Of a stretch of 51,148 nucleotides of DNA, positions 1 through 9,008 are shown piece after piece; the first letter of the stretch is position 1; each line of letters begins with the position of its first letter. Position numbers and translations under genes: made by a program. The DNA comes from Gammaproteobacteria bacterium (GTDB lineage Bacteria > Pseudomonadota > Gammaproteobacteria > Arenicellales > JAJDZL01), in assembly GCA_022823625.1 (NCBI GenBank), contig JAJEHQ010000014.1:1-51148 (forward strand), given 5' to 3'. The notes beneath the pieces were generated by a model, which was given only the letters and a program-made list of their open reading frames with translations, did no database searches and had not been told where the DNA came from.

Positions 1-2
1 CA

Positions 3-125
3 ATTTCTCAGATAATCGATACCACACTGTTCGATAAAAAGCCTTTATATCAATTATTTACGGATTACGGATACAAAGAGCAACCGATTGAAGGACCTAA
101 ACAGTTGAATTTGTTCGATTATTAA
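3..125 (+). CDS. C-terminal fragment of an unrecognised protein (5' end outside window)
   Basis: An open frame enters from the left edge and ends at a TAA at 123-125, giving the last 40 residues of a protein. I do not recognise the family. The tail ends in KQLNLFDY, and QLNLF resembles the pentapeptide with which bacterial replication and repair proteins bind the beta sliding clamp. That is an inference from five residues only. The fragment could equally be the end of a mobile-element or methyltransferase protein. Confidence 0.5.
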   Translation: MSQIIDTTLFDKKPLYQLFTDYGYKEQPIEGPKQLNLFDY

Positions 126-252
126 GCGGGACACTAGTGACGGTAAACATGTCTAATGTCTGCTGAGAATATTGATTTCTAACTTTGAGTATAGCACCAA
201 GATTGCTGAATTCCAAAAATTGAAGAATGGAAGAATTTTGAAATATACGTGA

Positions 253-864
253 CTAACCCGTGATATTTTGTTCGAGTTGCGCCAAGGAAGCGAAAATTAT
301 TTCTCCCCATCAAGGCCGATTTTTTGGTACTCAAGACAACCCGACTGGGCCTGAGAACCGCTGATTCATCGGCAAAAAGCACACCTGAACGTATTCTGCG
401 CCGTTCAGAGGCGATTTGTGCCAATTGCGTGCGGACCCCACACCCTCGGCCTGATGGTGCCGGTCCGCTCGCTGATGTTTCACACCCGTCACCCAAGCGG
501 CCGCACCGCCAGCATTGACAGGTTCCGTGCCGCAACGTCAAACGTGCGCTGGCGCAGCAGCTGTTCGGCCGGGTGTTCGACTTTCTTTGGATTGCGGTAA
601 TGGGTGAAGCACTGTGCGAGCCTTGGAAATAAATTGATTTTCTTCTCAAGGTCTCGAAGCAGCACGGTGCCGGCGTCTGAAGCTGGCCGCCGTCGAAACG
701 GGCGCTGACATTTCGGCCGAAAAAAGAGGAAAAATCGATGGTTGGTGTGGTACACTGTGTAGTCATGGGTTTTGCCTCTTGTGAATGGTTATATCTTTGA
801 TAATGTTGCCATATTATCACAAATCAAAACCCATCCCCTCTCTTTTGTGAATTATCCGGGTTAA
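253..864 (-). mobile_element. Internally deleted IS1380-like insertion sequence
   Basis: A transposase remnant read on the minus strand is bracketed by imperfect inverted repeats. Reading inward, the left end (253-269) begins CTAACCCGTGATATTTT and the right end (864-850) begins TTAACCCGGATAATT; they agree at most positions if one base gap is allowed. TGA lies immediately outside both ends, possibly a short target duplication. At about 0.6 kb it is much shorter than a full IS1380 element (about 1.6-1.7 kb), so most of the transposase has been deleted. It is non-autonomous now. Confidence 0.55.
489..766 (-). pseudogene. IS1380-family transposase, N-terminal remnant, frameshifted
   Basis: The N-terminus begins MTTQCTTPTIDF and runs through FGRNVSARFDGGQL in one frame. 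It then continues from about 683 in another frame as ASDAGTVLLRDLEKKI, followed by LFPRLAQCFTHYRNP and HPAEQLLRQR. This is the conserved opening of IS1380 transposases (GG, SDAG, LLR, RLA, CF, QR). A single frameshift separates the two parts. The order of motifs breaks off near 540, and the DDE catalytic core is absent. Near 415-440 a short stretch (RTQLAQ) resembles the family's C-terminus, which fits one large internal deletion. The protein cannot be functional. Confidence 0.6.
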
Positions 865-1028
865 TGATTTCGTTGCGTTAGCCTACCAAAATAAGTGTGT
901 TTTGTCTCTGGAACCGCTGTTATGATTTGCTTCAGTTTGAAATTAATCCGCAAAATCGATAATCAGATGTATAACTTCTAAACTCAAAATTCGACCAGAC
1001 AATTTCAACCAACTCATAAAATGCGTTT

Positions 1029-1715
1029 ATGGATTACGTGATTGATGAATTTCCAAGGCCTTCCGTTGCGGTGCGAGGCAAAACAGCTAAATTTCCGGTG
1101 CGCAGAATTTACCTCGTTGGCAGAAATTATGCAGAACACGCTCGTGAGATGGGACATGACCCGAATCGGGAAGAACCGTTCTTTTTTCAAAAACCTTCCG
1201 ACGCCATCTTACCGACAGGCAGTGAATTCCCCTATCCACCGCTTTCAAGCAATGTCCATCATGAAATTGAGCAAGTAGTCGCGCTTCGCTCTGGTGGCAA
1301 AAACATTCGTGTCAACGACGCGCTGGATCATGTTTATGGATACGCGGTCGGCATCGATATAACCCGACGCGATCTTCAGCAGCAGATGAAACAGCAAGGC
1401 CGACCCTGGGAAGTTGGCAAGGCCTTTGACTCGTCAGCCCCTGTCAGTGCTATCGTTCCGGCATCGGCAATCGGGCATCCGCAGCAGGGTCGAGTTTGGC
1501 TTGAAGTCAACGGCGAATTGCGTCAGGAAGGAGATCTGAATCAACTGATCTGGACGGTACCTGAAATTATCGCAACCCTTTCAACCCAATTTGAACTGAC
1601 CGGTGGTGATTTGATTTTTACGGGCACTCCTGCCGGGGTGGGTCCCATTAAGCCAGGTGATCGCTTGACGGGTGGTGTTGAGGGGATTGCGGATGTTGAG
1701 ATTCAGGTGCAATAA
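1029..1715 (+). CDS. Fumarylacetoacetate hydrolase (FAH) family protein
   Basis: This 228-residue protein has the C-terminal FAH catalytic fold. The start of the fold is marked by GRNYAEHARE (31-40), followed by QKPSDAI (54-60). Metal ligands are the two glutamates in HHEIEQV (E79, E81) and the aspartate of GIDITRRDLQ (D110). The conserved lysine lies in GKAFDSSAPVS (K131), and a late TGTPAGVGP motif is present. Members cleave carbon-carbon bonds of acylpyruvates or decarboxylate oxaloacetate in the cytoplasm. The length and the WxxGKxFD segment resemble fumarylpyruvate hydrolases of the gentisate pathway, but no other gentisate gene is nearby, so the substrate is open. It stands alone, 248 bp before the transporter operon, in the same orientation. 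Confidence 0.85.
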   Translation: MDYVIDEFPRPSVAVRGKTAKFPVRRIYLVGRNYAEHAREMGHDPNREEPFFFQKPSDAILPTGSEFPYPPLSSNVHHEIEQVVALRSGGKNIRVNDALDHVYGYAVGIDITRRDLQQQMKQQGRPWEVGKAFDSSAPVSAIVPASAIGHPQQGRVWLEVNGELRQEGDLNQLIWTVPEIIATLSTQFELTGGDLIFTGTPAGVGPIKPGDRLTGGVEGIADVEIQVQ

Positions 1716-1900
1716 TCGGTGTATTTTAGGTTTTGGCCATTCGTATATTGCTGACCATTCGCATCCGGATCAGTGTGAAATTGAAATTTAGAAGCGATTT
1801 GATTGTCAAGTCCTGAATTCAGTTGATATGATATAAAACTAGTTTACTAATTTTTCTAAAACTCAGAAATATTTACATTTGAAACCCTAACATCGTGCAA

Positions 1901-1933
1901 ACTCACATTGTGACTGAATTTCATGATGTGAGT
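1901..1933. repeat. Inverted repeat in the leader of the transporter operon
   Basis: ACTCACAT at 1901-1908 is repeated as its exact complement ATGTGAGT at 1926-1933, with a 17-base spacer. The repeat ends 17 bases before a strong ribosome-binding site (GGAGG, 1951-1955) that serves the ATG at 1964. It could be a dimeric repressor operator or a hairpin in the mRNA leader; the sequence alone does not decide. Confidence 0.5.
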
Positions 1934-1963
1934 CTGAAGTAAGATGCACTGGAGGAACAAAAT

Positions 1964-3544
1964 ATGAACCCAAAATATCATCTTGAACAAGCCTATAAAG
2001 AAGGCACAATTTCTCGCCGCGAATTCCTGCAAAGATCTGCACTGATTGGTGCAACGGTTGCAGTGCCCGGGGCCATGATGGCAGGTGCTGCCAAGGCAGA
2101 AATGAAACGTGGCGGTGTACTCAGACTGGGGATGGGGGGTGGTTCAACCACCGATACGATTGATCCCGGGACCCATACGGACTCTGTCGGCATTACCATT
2201 GAACGCAGCATGCGCAGTTATCTGACGGAAGTCAGTCCTTCCGGCGAGTTGATTGGTGAAGTTGCAGCTTCCTGGGAGTCCAAACCGGGCGCAACAGATT
2301 GGACTTTCGAACTTCGTAATGATATCGAGTTTCATGATGGTCAAAAGCTGACTGCAAACGATGTCATCTATTCAATCAATCATCACATCCGCGAAGGCTC
2401 GACTTCAGCGGTAGCCGGTCAAATGGGCAAAATTTCTGAAATGAAAGCCGATGGCGACCATGTGCTTCACATTACGTTATCTGAAGGCAACGCAGACTTT
2501 CCGTGGTTGATCAGTGACTACCACGTATCCATCTTCCCGGAAAATGGCGGTTGGGAAACCGGCGTGGGTTCAGGACCATTCTCGTTAGTCAATTACGAGC
2601 CTGGCGTGAGGGCTGAACTCAAGCGGAACGACAACTATTTCAAGGAGGGTCGGCCCTACTTTGATGGTCTTGAGGTGACAGTGATTGCGGATGCAGCTGC
2701 CCGCGACAACGCCCTGAAAACGGGACAGGTCGATGCAACAAACCGTGTCAGCCAGCGAACAGCCCTGCTGCTGGACAAAGCACCAGGCGTGTCAGTTCAT
2801 AAAGTTGTTGGTACCAAGCACTACACGGTGCCGATGTTGACCAATATTCCACCGTTCGATAATGTGAAAGTGCGTCAGGCACTGCGACTGGCTGTTGATC
2901 GGGAAGCATTGTTAAAAACTGTTCTTGGCGGACACGGTGAAATCGGCAACGATTTGCCAATCGGTCGCCGGCAGGAGTTTTATAACACTGAACTACCTCA
3001 GCGGGAATACGATCCAGATCAGGCAGCTTTTCTGTTGAAAGAAGCTGGCATGTCAGGTCTCTCGGTTGAACTTTCAGCGGCAGATACTGCTTTTGACGGT
3101 GCTATTGATGCAGCAGTTCTATATGCAGAACACGCGAAAGCAGCCGGCATTAACGTTAACGTGATTCGTGAATCCAACGATGGTTACTGGTCAAATGTCT
3201 GGCAGCAGAAGCCTTGGGTCATGTGCTACTGGTCGGGACGACCCACACAGGATTGGATGTGGACGATCGCCTATGAGGTTGGCGGTGCCTGGAACGACAA
3301 CAACTGGAACAACGAATCTTTCCAAAGCCTGCTCAAACAGGCTCGAGTAGAGGTCGATCCAGCCAAGCGAAAAGACATGTATTGGGAAATGCAGCGTCTG
3401 CATTGGGAAGAAGGTGGAACAGTGGTCCCACTGTTCGCTGCTGATTTGATGGGAGTATCAAACAAAATTCAACTGCCCGAAGTCATCGGTTCGGATTGGG
3501 AGTTGGATGGTCAGCGATGTTCTGAGCGCTGGAGTTTTGCATAA
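1964..3544 (+). CDS. Peptide/opine-type ABC transporter substrate-binding protein, Tat-exported
   Basis: This 526-residue protein belongs to the family 5 extracellular solute-binding proteins (DppA/OppA type). Residues 17-45 form a twin-arginine signal: SRREFLQRS, then a hydrophobic stretch ending at AKAE, so it is probably exported folded to the periplasm. The mature part shows family landmarks: KRGGVLRLG, WTFELRNDIEFHDGQ, LTANDVIYSINHH, a pair of domains, and NIPPFDNVKVRQALRLAVDR. Its start is set by GGAGG nine bases upstream of ATG. It opens an operon followed directly by two permease genes and a double ATPase. The ligand cannot be told from sequence; dipeptides, opines or similar small amides are typical. 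Confidence 0.9.
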   Translation: MNPKYHLEQAYKEGTISRREFLQRSALIGATVAVPGAMMAGAAKAEMKRGGVLRLGMGGGSTTDTIDPGTHTDSVGITIERSMRSYLTEVSPSGELIGEVAASWESKPGATDWTFELRNDIEFHDGQKLTANDVIYSINHHIREGSTSAVAGQMGKISEMKADGDHVLHITLSEGNADFPWLISDYHVSIFPENGGWETGVGSGPFSLVNYEPGVRAELKRNDNYFKEGRPYFDGLEVTVIADAAARDNALKTGQVDATNRVSQRTALLLDKAPGVSVHKVVGTKHYTVPMLTNIPPFDNVKVRQALRLAVDREALLKTVLGGHGEIGNDLPIGRRQEFYNTELPQREYDPDQAAFLLKEAGMSGLSVELSAADTAFDGAIDAAVLYAEHAKAAGINVNVIRESNDGYWSNVWQQKPWVMCYWSGRPTQDWMWTIAYEVGGAWNDNNWNNESFQSLLKQARVEVDPAKRKDMYWEMQRLHWEEGGTVVPLFAADLMGVSNKIQLPEVIGSDWELDGQRCSERWSFA

Positions 3545-3600
3545 GGATATCGCGTTCTAGAAAAATACGTAAGGTTAGTGAGATCAGACGGCATTGACCA

Positions 3601-4554
3601 ATGGGTCTTACCCGACTGATTGTCAATCGCTTTTTGTTTGGGCTGATTACTCTCCTTGCGATCACCTTACTTATCTCTCTTGCTCTCGAGGCGCTGCCCG
3701 GTGATTTTGCCGAGCAGCGCCTTGGTCAATCTGCAACACCCGAAACAATAGCCGCCATTCGCGAGCAGCTCGGTTTGAACAAACCGGTGCTTGTGCGTTA
3801 TGCAGAATGGCTCGGAAACTTTCTGCAGGGCGATATGGGCATCTCGCTCTCCAACTCTCGCCCGGTTGCAGAATTGCTGGCGACACGGCTTGGAAATACT
3901 CTGTTCCTGGCTGTAGCCTCTGCAATTGTCGCAGTACCGCTTGCTCTGTTTTTGGGGATTGTCGCGGCCCTATATCGCGAGTCCCTGTTAGACAAGATGA
4001 TTTCTACAATTACTCTGGCAGCAATCTCACTGCCAGAGTTTTTTATCGGCTACATGCTGGTCGCACTCCTGGCAGTGAACTGGCAATTATTTCCAGCAAT
4101 TTCAAGTATTTCTGATTCAATGAGCTTGGGTGAGAAGATTTACGCATCACTCCTGCCCATTGCTACACTGACATTCGTGATTGTGGCCCATATGATGCGC
4201 ATGACGAGAGCAGCAATCATTAACTTACTGCAAAGTCCATTTATTGAGATGGCTACTTTGAAAGGATTGAAGCGGTCGCGCATTATCGTACGTCACGCCT
4301 TACCGAACGCGCTCTCTCCCATTATCAACGTCATCGTACTTAATTTGGCCTACCTGGTCGTCGGTGTTGTAGTAGTGGAGGTAGTCTTTATCTATCCCGG
4401 ATTGGGCCTGTTGATGATAGATTCAGTCACCTCCCGCGACCTGCCTATCGTTCAGGCCTGTATCCTGATTTTTGGTGCGACATATATCACGCTGAATATG
4501 TTGGCTGATATTCTCGCCATCATTTGCAATCCCAGAATGCGTCATCCTCGGTAG
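3601..4554 (+). CDS. ABC transporter permease, DppB-like (first set)
   Basis: This inner-membrane permease of 317 residues has about six hydrophobic segments. The first (RFLFGLITLLAITLLISLALE) is followed by the family's periplasmic section with LGLNKPVLVRYAEWLGNF and GDMGISLSNSRPV, typical of DppB/OppB. The cytoplasmic EAA loop that docks on the ATPase reads ATLKGLKRSRIIVRHALPNA. It forms a heterodimer with the DppC-like protein encoded six bases downstream. The gene begins 56 bp after the binding-protein gene, so the two are probably co-transcribed. Confidence 0.9.
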   Translation: MGLTRLIVNRFLFGLITLLAITLLISLALEALPGDFAEQRLGQSATPETIAAIREQLGLNKPVLVRYAEWLGNFLQGDMGISLSNSRPVAELLATRLGNTLFLAVASAIVAVPLALFLGIVAALYRESLLDKMISTITLAAISLPEFFIGYMLVALLAVNWQLFPAISSISDSMSLGEKIYASLLPIATLTFVIVAHMMRMTRAAIINLLQSPFIEMATLKGLKRSRIIVRHALPNALSPIINVIVLNLAYLVVGVVVVEVVFIYPGLGLLMIDSVTSRDLPIVQACILIFGATYITLNMLADILAIICNPRMRHPR

Positions 4555-4560
4555 ACTTCT

Positions 4561-5400
4561 ATGAGACGATTCTGGAACTCATTCAAACGTGCCGGACTCC
4601 CGGCGCATATTGGAATCGTCATCATACTGATATACCTTATTGCCGCTGTTTTCGCACCTTGGCTGGCACCTTATGGCGAAAGCGAAGTCGTCGACCCTGT
4701 CCCTTGGGCTTCGCCTTCAGAGAGTGGAACTCTGCTCGGTTTGGATCAACTTGGTCGTGACCTCTACACGCGGGTTCTTTACGGGGCGAGAAATACCATT
4801 GCACTCGCTTTGGGCATTACCTGCCTGGCATTTTTCATGGGAATGGTTGCTGGATTTTTCGCAGCAACCGTTGGCCGATGGGTTGATCATTTACTTAGTC
4901 GATGCGTTGACATCATCATGGCTTTTCCAACCTTGTTTTTCGCTCTGATTGCACTGTCGATTTTTGGCACATCAATTCCTGTGATGGTTTTTGTGATTGC
5001 CACGCTTGACGCAACCCGTGTTTACAGGATTTCACGCGCCCTGGCGATGGACATCAACGTGATGGAGTATGTCGAAGTAGCGCGCCTGCGTGGCGAAGGC
5101 TTGTGGTGGATCATGCGCCGCGAAATTCTGCCCAACACCTTGACGCCATTACTCGCGGAATTTGGTCTGCGGTTCTGCTTTGTGTTTCTGTTCATCAGTT
5201 CCCTGAGCTTTCTTGGAATCGGAATTCAACCACCAGCTGCAGACTGGGGTGCCATGGTACGCGAAAATGGGGTGGCAATTACGTACGGAATATTTACACC
5301 GCTGGTCCCCGCAGCGGCAATCGCAGTATTGACAATCGCTGTCAATTTGGTTGTGGATTGGTTCCTGCGCAAAACTGCCGGACTTCGCGAAGAGTATTGA
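4561..5400 (+). CDS. ABC transporter permease, DppC-like (first set)
   Basis: At 279 residues this is the second permease of the first set. The family signature after the first membrane helix is visible: LGLDQLGRDLYTRVLYGARN. The EAA loop reads VARLRGEGLWWIMRREILPN, followed by FLGIGIQPPAADWGAM near the C-terminus. It pairs with the upstream DppB-like permease, six bases away. The N-terminal portion is short, as is usual when the protein lacks an extra leader domain. The downstream ATPase gene begins 58 bp later in the same direction. Confidence 0.9.
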   Translation: MRRFWNSFKRAGLPAHIGIVIILIYLIAAVFAPWLAPYGESEVVDPVPWASPSESGTLLGLDQLGRDLYTRVLYGARNTIALALGITCLAFFMGMVAGFFAATVGRWVDHLLSRCVDIIMAFPTLFFALIALSIFGTSIPVMVFVIATLDATRVYRISRALAMDINVMEYVEVARLRGEGLWWIMRREILPNTLTPLLAEFGLRFCFVFLFISSLSFLGIGIQPPAADWGAMVRENGVAITYGIFTPLVPAAAIAVLTIAVNLVVDWFLRKTAGLREEY

Positions 5401-5458
5401 GTTGACTGGGCTTCTGAATAAAGAAATCCGACTGTATGATTGAACATTAGGTTTATCG

Positions 5459-7078
5459 ATGAGTGAACGACTGCTAACAGTGAAAAACCTGCAAATTGAG
5501 GGTTTTGCAGATGATGCCTGGAAGCCTATTGTGAATGGTATTGACCTACACCTCGATCGCGGTGAGGTTTTGGGTCTGATTGGCGAGTCTGGTGCGGGAA
5601 AATCAACCATTGGTATTGCGACAATGGGTTACACAAGACCGGGTTGCCGAATCGTTGGTGGATCGATTGACTTTGATGGTGTCCCCATCCTCACCCAGAC
5701 CGCTGAGCAGATCAGAGAAGTTCGCGGCGTGAAAATTTCTTATGTTGCACAAAGCGCAGCAGCGTCGTTTAACCCCGCACATAAGCTCATAGAGCAGTAC
5801 ACCGAAACCCCAGTTCAGCACGGAGTGCTCAAGTATCAACAGGCAGCTCAGAATGCGCGGATGATTTATGCGCGACTTGAGTTGCCCGATCCCGACAAGA
5901 TCGGCAATCGTTATCCGCATCAAGTGTCTGGCGGTCAATTGCAGCGCGCGATGGTCGCGATGGCCATGTCATGTGAACCTGACATGATCATTTTCGACGA
6001 GCCGACAACTGCGCTGGATGTTACCACCCAAATTGAAGTGTTGGCGGCAATCAAGGATGTTGTAAAACAATTCAACACCGCAGCAATTTACATCACCCAT
6101 GATTTGGCAGTAGTTGTGCAACTTGCTGATCGAATCATGGTACTGCGTTATGGAGATTTGGTTGAAGAGTCGGATACTCGCTCAATGCTTGAAAGTCCAA
6201 AGGAGGAGTATACGCGCAAACTTCTGGCGGTCCGTACTTTTGCGAAAAATCCTGAGCCTGAAACTAAAGAAGAGCATTCACTTATCGAGGTGAGTGATTT
6301 GCACGCGGCCTATGGTGGCGGAATAAAAGTGCTGGATGACATTAATCTGTCGATTGAGCGCTGTCGAACCGTTGCAGTCGTAGGCGAATCCGGCAGTGGG
6401 AAAAGCACCTTGGCCCGTGCAATGACTGGATTGCTGCCGCCTATGCAAGGCTCCATCAAGTATCAGGGCGAGGAATTGCCTAGATCATTCAAGAACCGCA
6501 CAAAAGATCAGTTGCGCCAGATTCAGATGATTTATCAAATGCCCGATGTTGCATTGAATCCGAGACAAAAACTGCGCGAAACAATTGGGCGCCCACTTGG
6601 ATTTTATTTTCAGATGGATGGTGCGGAACGCGAGCAGCGAGTAAAGGAGTTGCTTGAGATGATCGAATTACCGACCAACTATATTGATCGGTATACCCCT
6701 GAACTTTCCGGCGGGCAGAAGCAACGGGTTTGTATTGCACGGGCACTCGCGGCCAAACCAGTTGTCATCATATGCGATGAAGTGACTTCTGCACTTGATC
6801 AATTGGTCGCAGAAGAAATTCTTAAGCTTCTGGATCGATTGCAGAAAGAATTGAATATGACATATCTTTTCATCACGCATGACCTGGCCACCGTAAAGGC
6901 GATCGCGGACGAAATTGTCGTGATGCTGAAAGGCCGCATTGTTGAACACGGGCCGAAAGAAGAGGTGTTGGTTCCACCTCATCACGAATACACTGAACTA
7001 CTTTTAAGTTCGGTACCAGAAATGCACCCAGACTGGCTTGATGACGTGCTCGCATCCCGTTCTGCTGTAAGTGCATAG
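5459..7078 (+). CDS. Double ABC ATPase, DppD-DppF fusion (first set)
   Basis: Two complete ATP-binding cassettes are joined in one 539-residue cytoplasmic protein, replacing separate DppD and DppF subunits. Cassette 1 has Walker A GESGAGKST (42-50), signature VSGGQLQRA and Walker B MIIFDEPTTALD. Cassette 2 (from about residue 275) has [17 protein letters not shown] and VVIICDEVTSALD, where the usual DEP is DEV. The first cassette lacks the long C-terminal oligopeptide-type zinc/cysteine tail seen in the second transporter's ATPase. It should energise the permeases encoded just upstream. Confidence 0.9.
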   Translation: MSERLLTVKNLQIEGFADDAWKPIVNGIDLHLDRGEVLGLIGESGAGKSTIGIATMGYTRPGCRIVGGSIDFDGVPILTQTAEQIREVRGVKISYVAQSAAASFNPAHKLIEQYTETPVQHGVLKYQQAAQNARMIYARLELPDPDKIGNRYPHQVSGGQLQRAMVAMAMSCEPDMIIFDEPTTALDVTTQIEVLAAIKDVVKQFNTAAIYITHDLAVVVQLADRIMVLRYGDLVEESDTRSMLESPKEEYTRKLLAVRTFAKNPEPETKEEHSLIEVSDLHAAYGGGIKVLDDINLSIERCRTVAVVGESGSGKSTLARAMTGLLPPMQGSIKYQGEELPRSFKNRTKDQLRQIQMIYQMPDVALNPRQKLRETIGRPLGFYFQMDGAEREQRVKELLEMIELPTNYIDRYTPELSGGQKQRVCIARALAAKPVVIICDEVTSALDQLVAEEILKLLDRLQKELNMTYLFITHDLATVKAIADEIVVMLKGRIVEHGPKEEVLVPPHHEYTELLLSSVPEMHPDWLDDVLASRSAVSA

Positions 7079-7162
7079 CAAGGGCAAGAGAATATTCCCA
7101 ATTGATCAATGTCTGTCAAACTGGCGAATAGAAGAAAGCACTAGGTTGAAACCGAAGAAGTA

Positions 7163-8095
7163 ATGGCAATTCTAATTACCAAGCGCTTGTTGATGATGCT
7201 GCTGACGATGTTTGCGGTATCTCTGATTCTGTTTCTGCTTTTGGAAATTGATGTTGACACGATAGCGATTAAAGTACTAGGACAATTCAGTACTGAAGAG
7301 CAGCGGTATCTCTGGCTGGAAAGAAACGGTTATTACGAGCCGGTCTATAAGCGCTATATCATTTGGTTGGGAAATTTCATCACCGGTGATTTTGGAACAT
7401 CAACGATCTACAAAATTCCGGTTGCTGAGGTTCTTTGGCCACGACTCTGGAATACAACAATTCTTGCCTTTTGGGTGTTTGTTTTCCTAGTTCCTGTCTC
7501 GTTGGTGCTTGGCATTCTTTCTGGTATGCGTGAAGGTTCTAAACTTGATCGGACGATTTCCGTAGTTAGCATTCTGACTACGTCGGTACCCGAATTCGCA
7601 AGCACCGTGTTTTTCTCTGGCTTGTTTGTATTTTCCCTGCAATGGCTACCGGGTACCAGCAGTATGTTCGAGGGATTTGACTGGAAGCAGCTGGTGTTGC
7701 CGGTGCTGGTGCTCCTGGTTTATGACTTTGGCTACGTCACTCGTATGACTCGTGCATCCATGGCTGAAGTGATGACCACTCACTACGTACGAACAGCTGT
7801 GCTTAAGGGACTCCCGTACAAACGGGTGATTCTTAAGCATGCTCTCAGAAATGCTCTCATTGCTCCATTTACGGTATTGATGCTTCAAATCAATTGGTTG
7901 CTTTCCGGTGTCATCGTAGTGGAGTTTTTCTATGCCTACAAAGGATTTGGTGCGCTGCTGCTTGAAGCTGCACTGCGACAGGATATTTACATGATTGAAG
8001 CTTGTACGATGGTCGCTGTTTTCGTAGTGGTGATGACGCAGGTATTTTCCGACATCGCATATACACTGCTGAATCCTAGAATTCGATTTAGTTGA
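7163..8095 (+). CDS. ABC transporter permease, DppB-like (second set)
   Basis: This is a second DppB-type permease of 310 residues, clearly diverged from the first. It begins ITKRLLMMLLTMFAVSLILF as membrane helix 1. The periplasmic section includes YEPVYKRYIIWLGNFITGDFG, and the EAA loop reads TAVLKGLPYKRVILKHALRN. The helix near VVEFFYAYKGFGALL ends the core domain. It starts 84 bp after the first double ATPase, in the same orientation, and is followed by its own DppC-like partner after 14 bp. The binding protein for this set is either the upstream one or the one encoded at 15280-16917. Confidence 0.9.
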   Translation: MAILITKRLLMMLLTMFAVSLILFLLLEIDVDTIAIKVLGQFSTEEQRYLWLERNGYYEPVYKRYIIWLGNFITGDFGTSTIYKIPVAEVLWPRLWNTTILAFWVFVFLVPVSLVLGILSGMREGSKLDRTISVVSILTTSVPEFASTVFFSGLFVFSLQWLPGTSSMFEGFDWKQLVLPVLVLLVYDFGYVTRMTRASMAEVMTTHYVRTAVLKGLPYKRVILKHALRNALIAPFTVLMLQINWLLSGVIVVEFFYAYKGFGALLLEAALRQDIYMIEACTMVAVFVVVMTQVFSDIAYTLLNPRIRFS

Positions 8096-8109
8096 TCAAG
8101 TAGCACAAG

Positions 8110-9006
8110 ATGTCTGAAGCCACACTCAACACAGCAACTGAAGCAAAAAATCCGGTTAGCGGACTGCGCCGAATCATTATGATGATTGGGCTGATGCGTG
8201 AGAGTCCGGCCGGGATGGTTGGAGCGTTTTTGGTTTCATTCTGGGTGCTTGTCGCGATCTTCGCTCCGTTAATTTCTCCATTTGAACCAAATGCAACGCT
8301 GGTTCCCTTTATGAAACCAGGTGCCGTGAATCCGGATGGCGGTACATTCTGGCTGGGCACAGATCATATTGGGAGAGATATCCTGTCGAGAATTATCTGG
8401 GGGTCCCGAACAGTTCTGTTTTATGCGCCCCTTGCAACGTTTTGTGCATATGTGCTTGGAATAGTGATGGGGCTGGTTGCTGGGTATTATCGTGGCTGGA
8501 TTGATGATGTTTTGTCTCGAATCGGAGACATGATTCTTTCGTTTCCCGTACTTGTGCTATATATCATCATCATTTCAACGGTTGGTGCTTCTGGCTTGAA
8601 CATCGTCATCGCAATCGTTTTCGCCAGCGGACCCGGAATTATGCGAATTGTGCGCGGTTTGGTGCTTGATCTTAGGAATAGAGACTATGTCGCGGCTGCG
8701 CAGACCCGCGGCGAATCAGCCTGGCGAATCATGTTGGTCGAGATTCTACCCAACGCACGTGGTCCCTTAATTGTTGATGCCTGCCTCCGTATGGGTTACG
8801 TCATCATTAATATCGGTGTGCTGGGCTTCTTGGGACTCGGGTTGCCGCCACCTGATCCGGATTGGGGTGGCATGATTAACGAAACCCGACAAATGGCGTT
8901 AATCTTCCCGCATATGACCGTGATTCCCTGTATCGCCATTTCAACATTGATTTTGGGATTCAATCTCCTGGCTGACGGTATGCGAGATATTTCACTGCGA
9001 GATTGA
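8110..9006 (+). CDS. ABC transporter permease, DppC-like (second set)
   Basis: This DppC-type permease has 298 residues. An N-terminal cytoplasmic segment of about 35 residues is followed by membrane helix 1. The family signature FWLGTDHIGRDILSRIIWGS follows the first periplasmic loop. The EAA loop reads AAQTRGESAWRIMLVEILPN, and FLGLGLPPPDPDWGGMI lies near the end. Its stop codon is two bases before the start of the next ATPase gene, which shows translational coupling. It pairs with the DppB-like protein directly upstream. Confidence 0.9.
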   Translation: MSEATLNTATEAKNPVSGLRRIIMMIGLMRESPAGMVGAFLVSFWVLVAIFAPLISPFEPNATLVPFMKPGAVNPDGGTFWLGTDHIGRDILSRIIWGSRTVLFYAPLATFCAYVLGIVMGLVAGYYRGWIDDVLSRIGDMILSFPVLVLYIIIISTVGASGLNIVIAIVFASGPGIMRIVRGLVLDLRNRDYVAAAQTRGESAWRIMLVEILPNARGPLIVDACLRMGYVIINIGVLGFLGLGLPPPDPDWGGMINETRQMALIFPHMTVIPCIAISTLILGFNLLADGMRDISLRD

Positions 9007-9008
9007 CG

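Noticed and set aside
179..820. A 213-codon open frame on the minus strand
   Set aside because: Only part of it is transposase-derived; the true transposase reading switches frame near 683, and the rest runs through non-coding DNA. It is treated as an IS remnant, not a gene.
1906..1914. CATTGTGAC shared by the leaders of both peptide-binding protein genes (also near 17025)
   Set aside because: A nine-base match between two leaders of this length has a fair chance of arising randomly, and the second copy is not palindromic.
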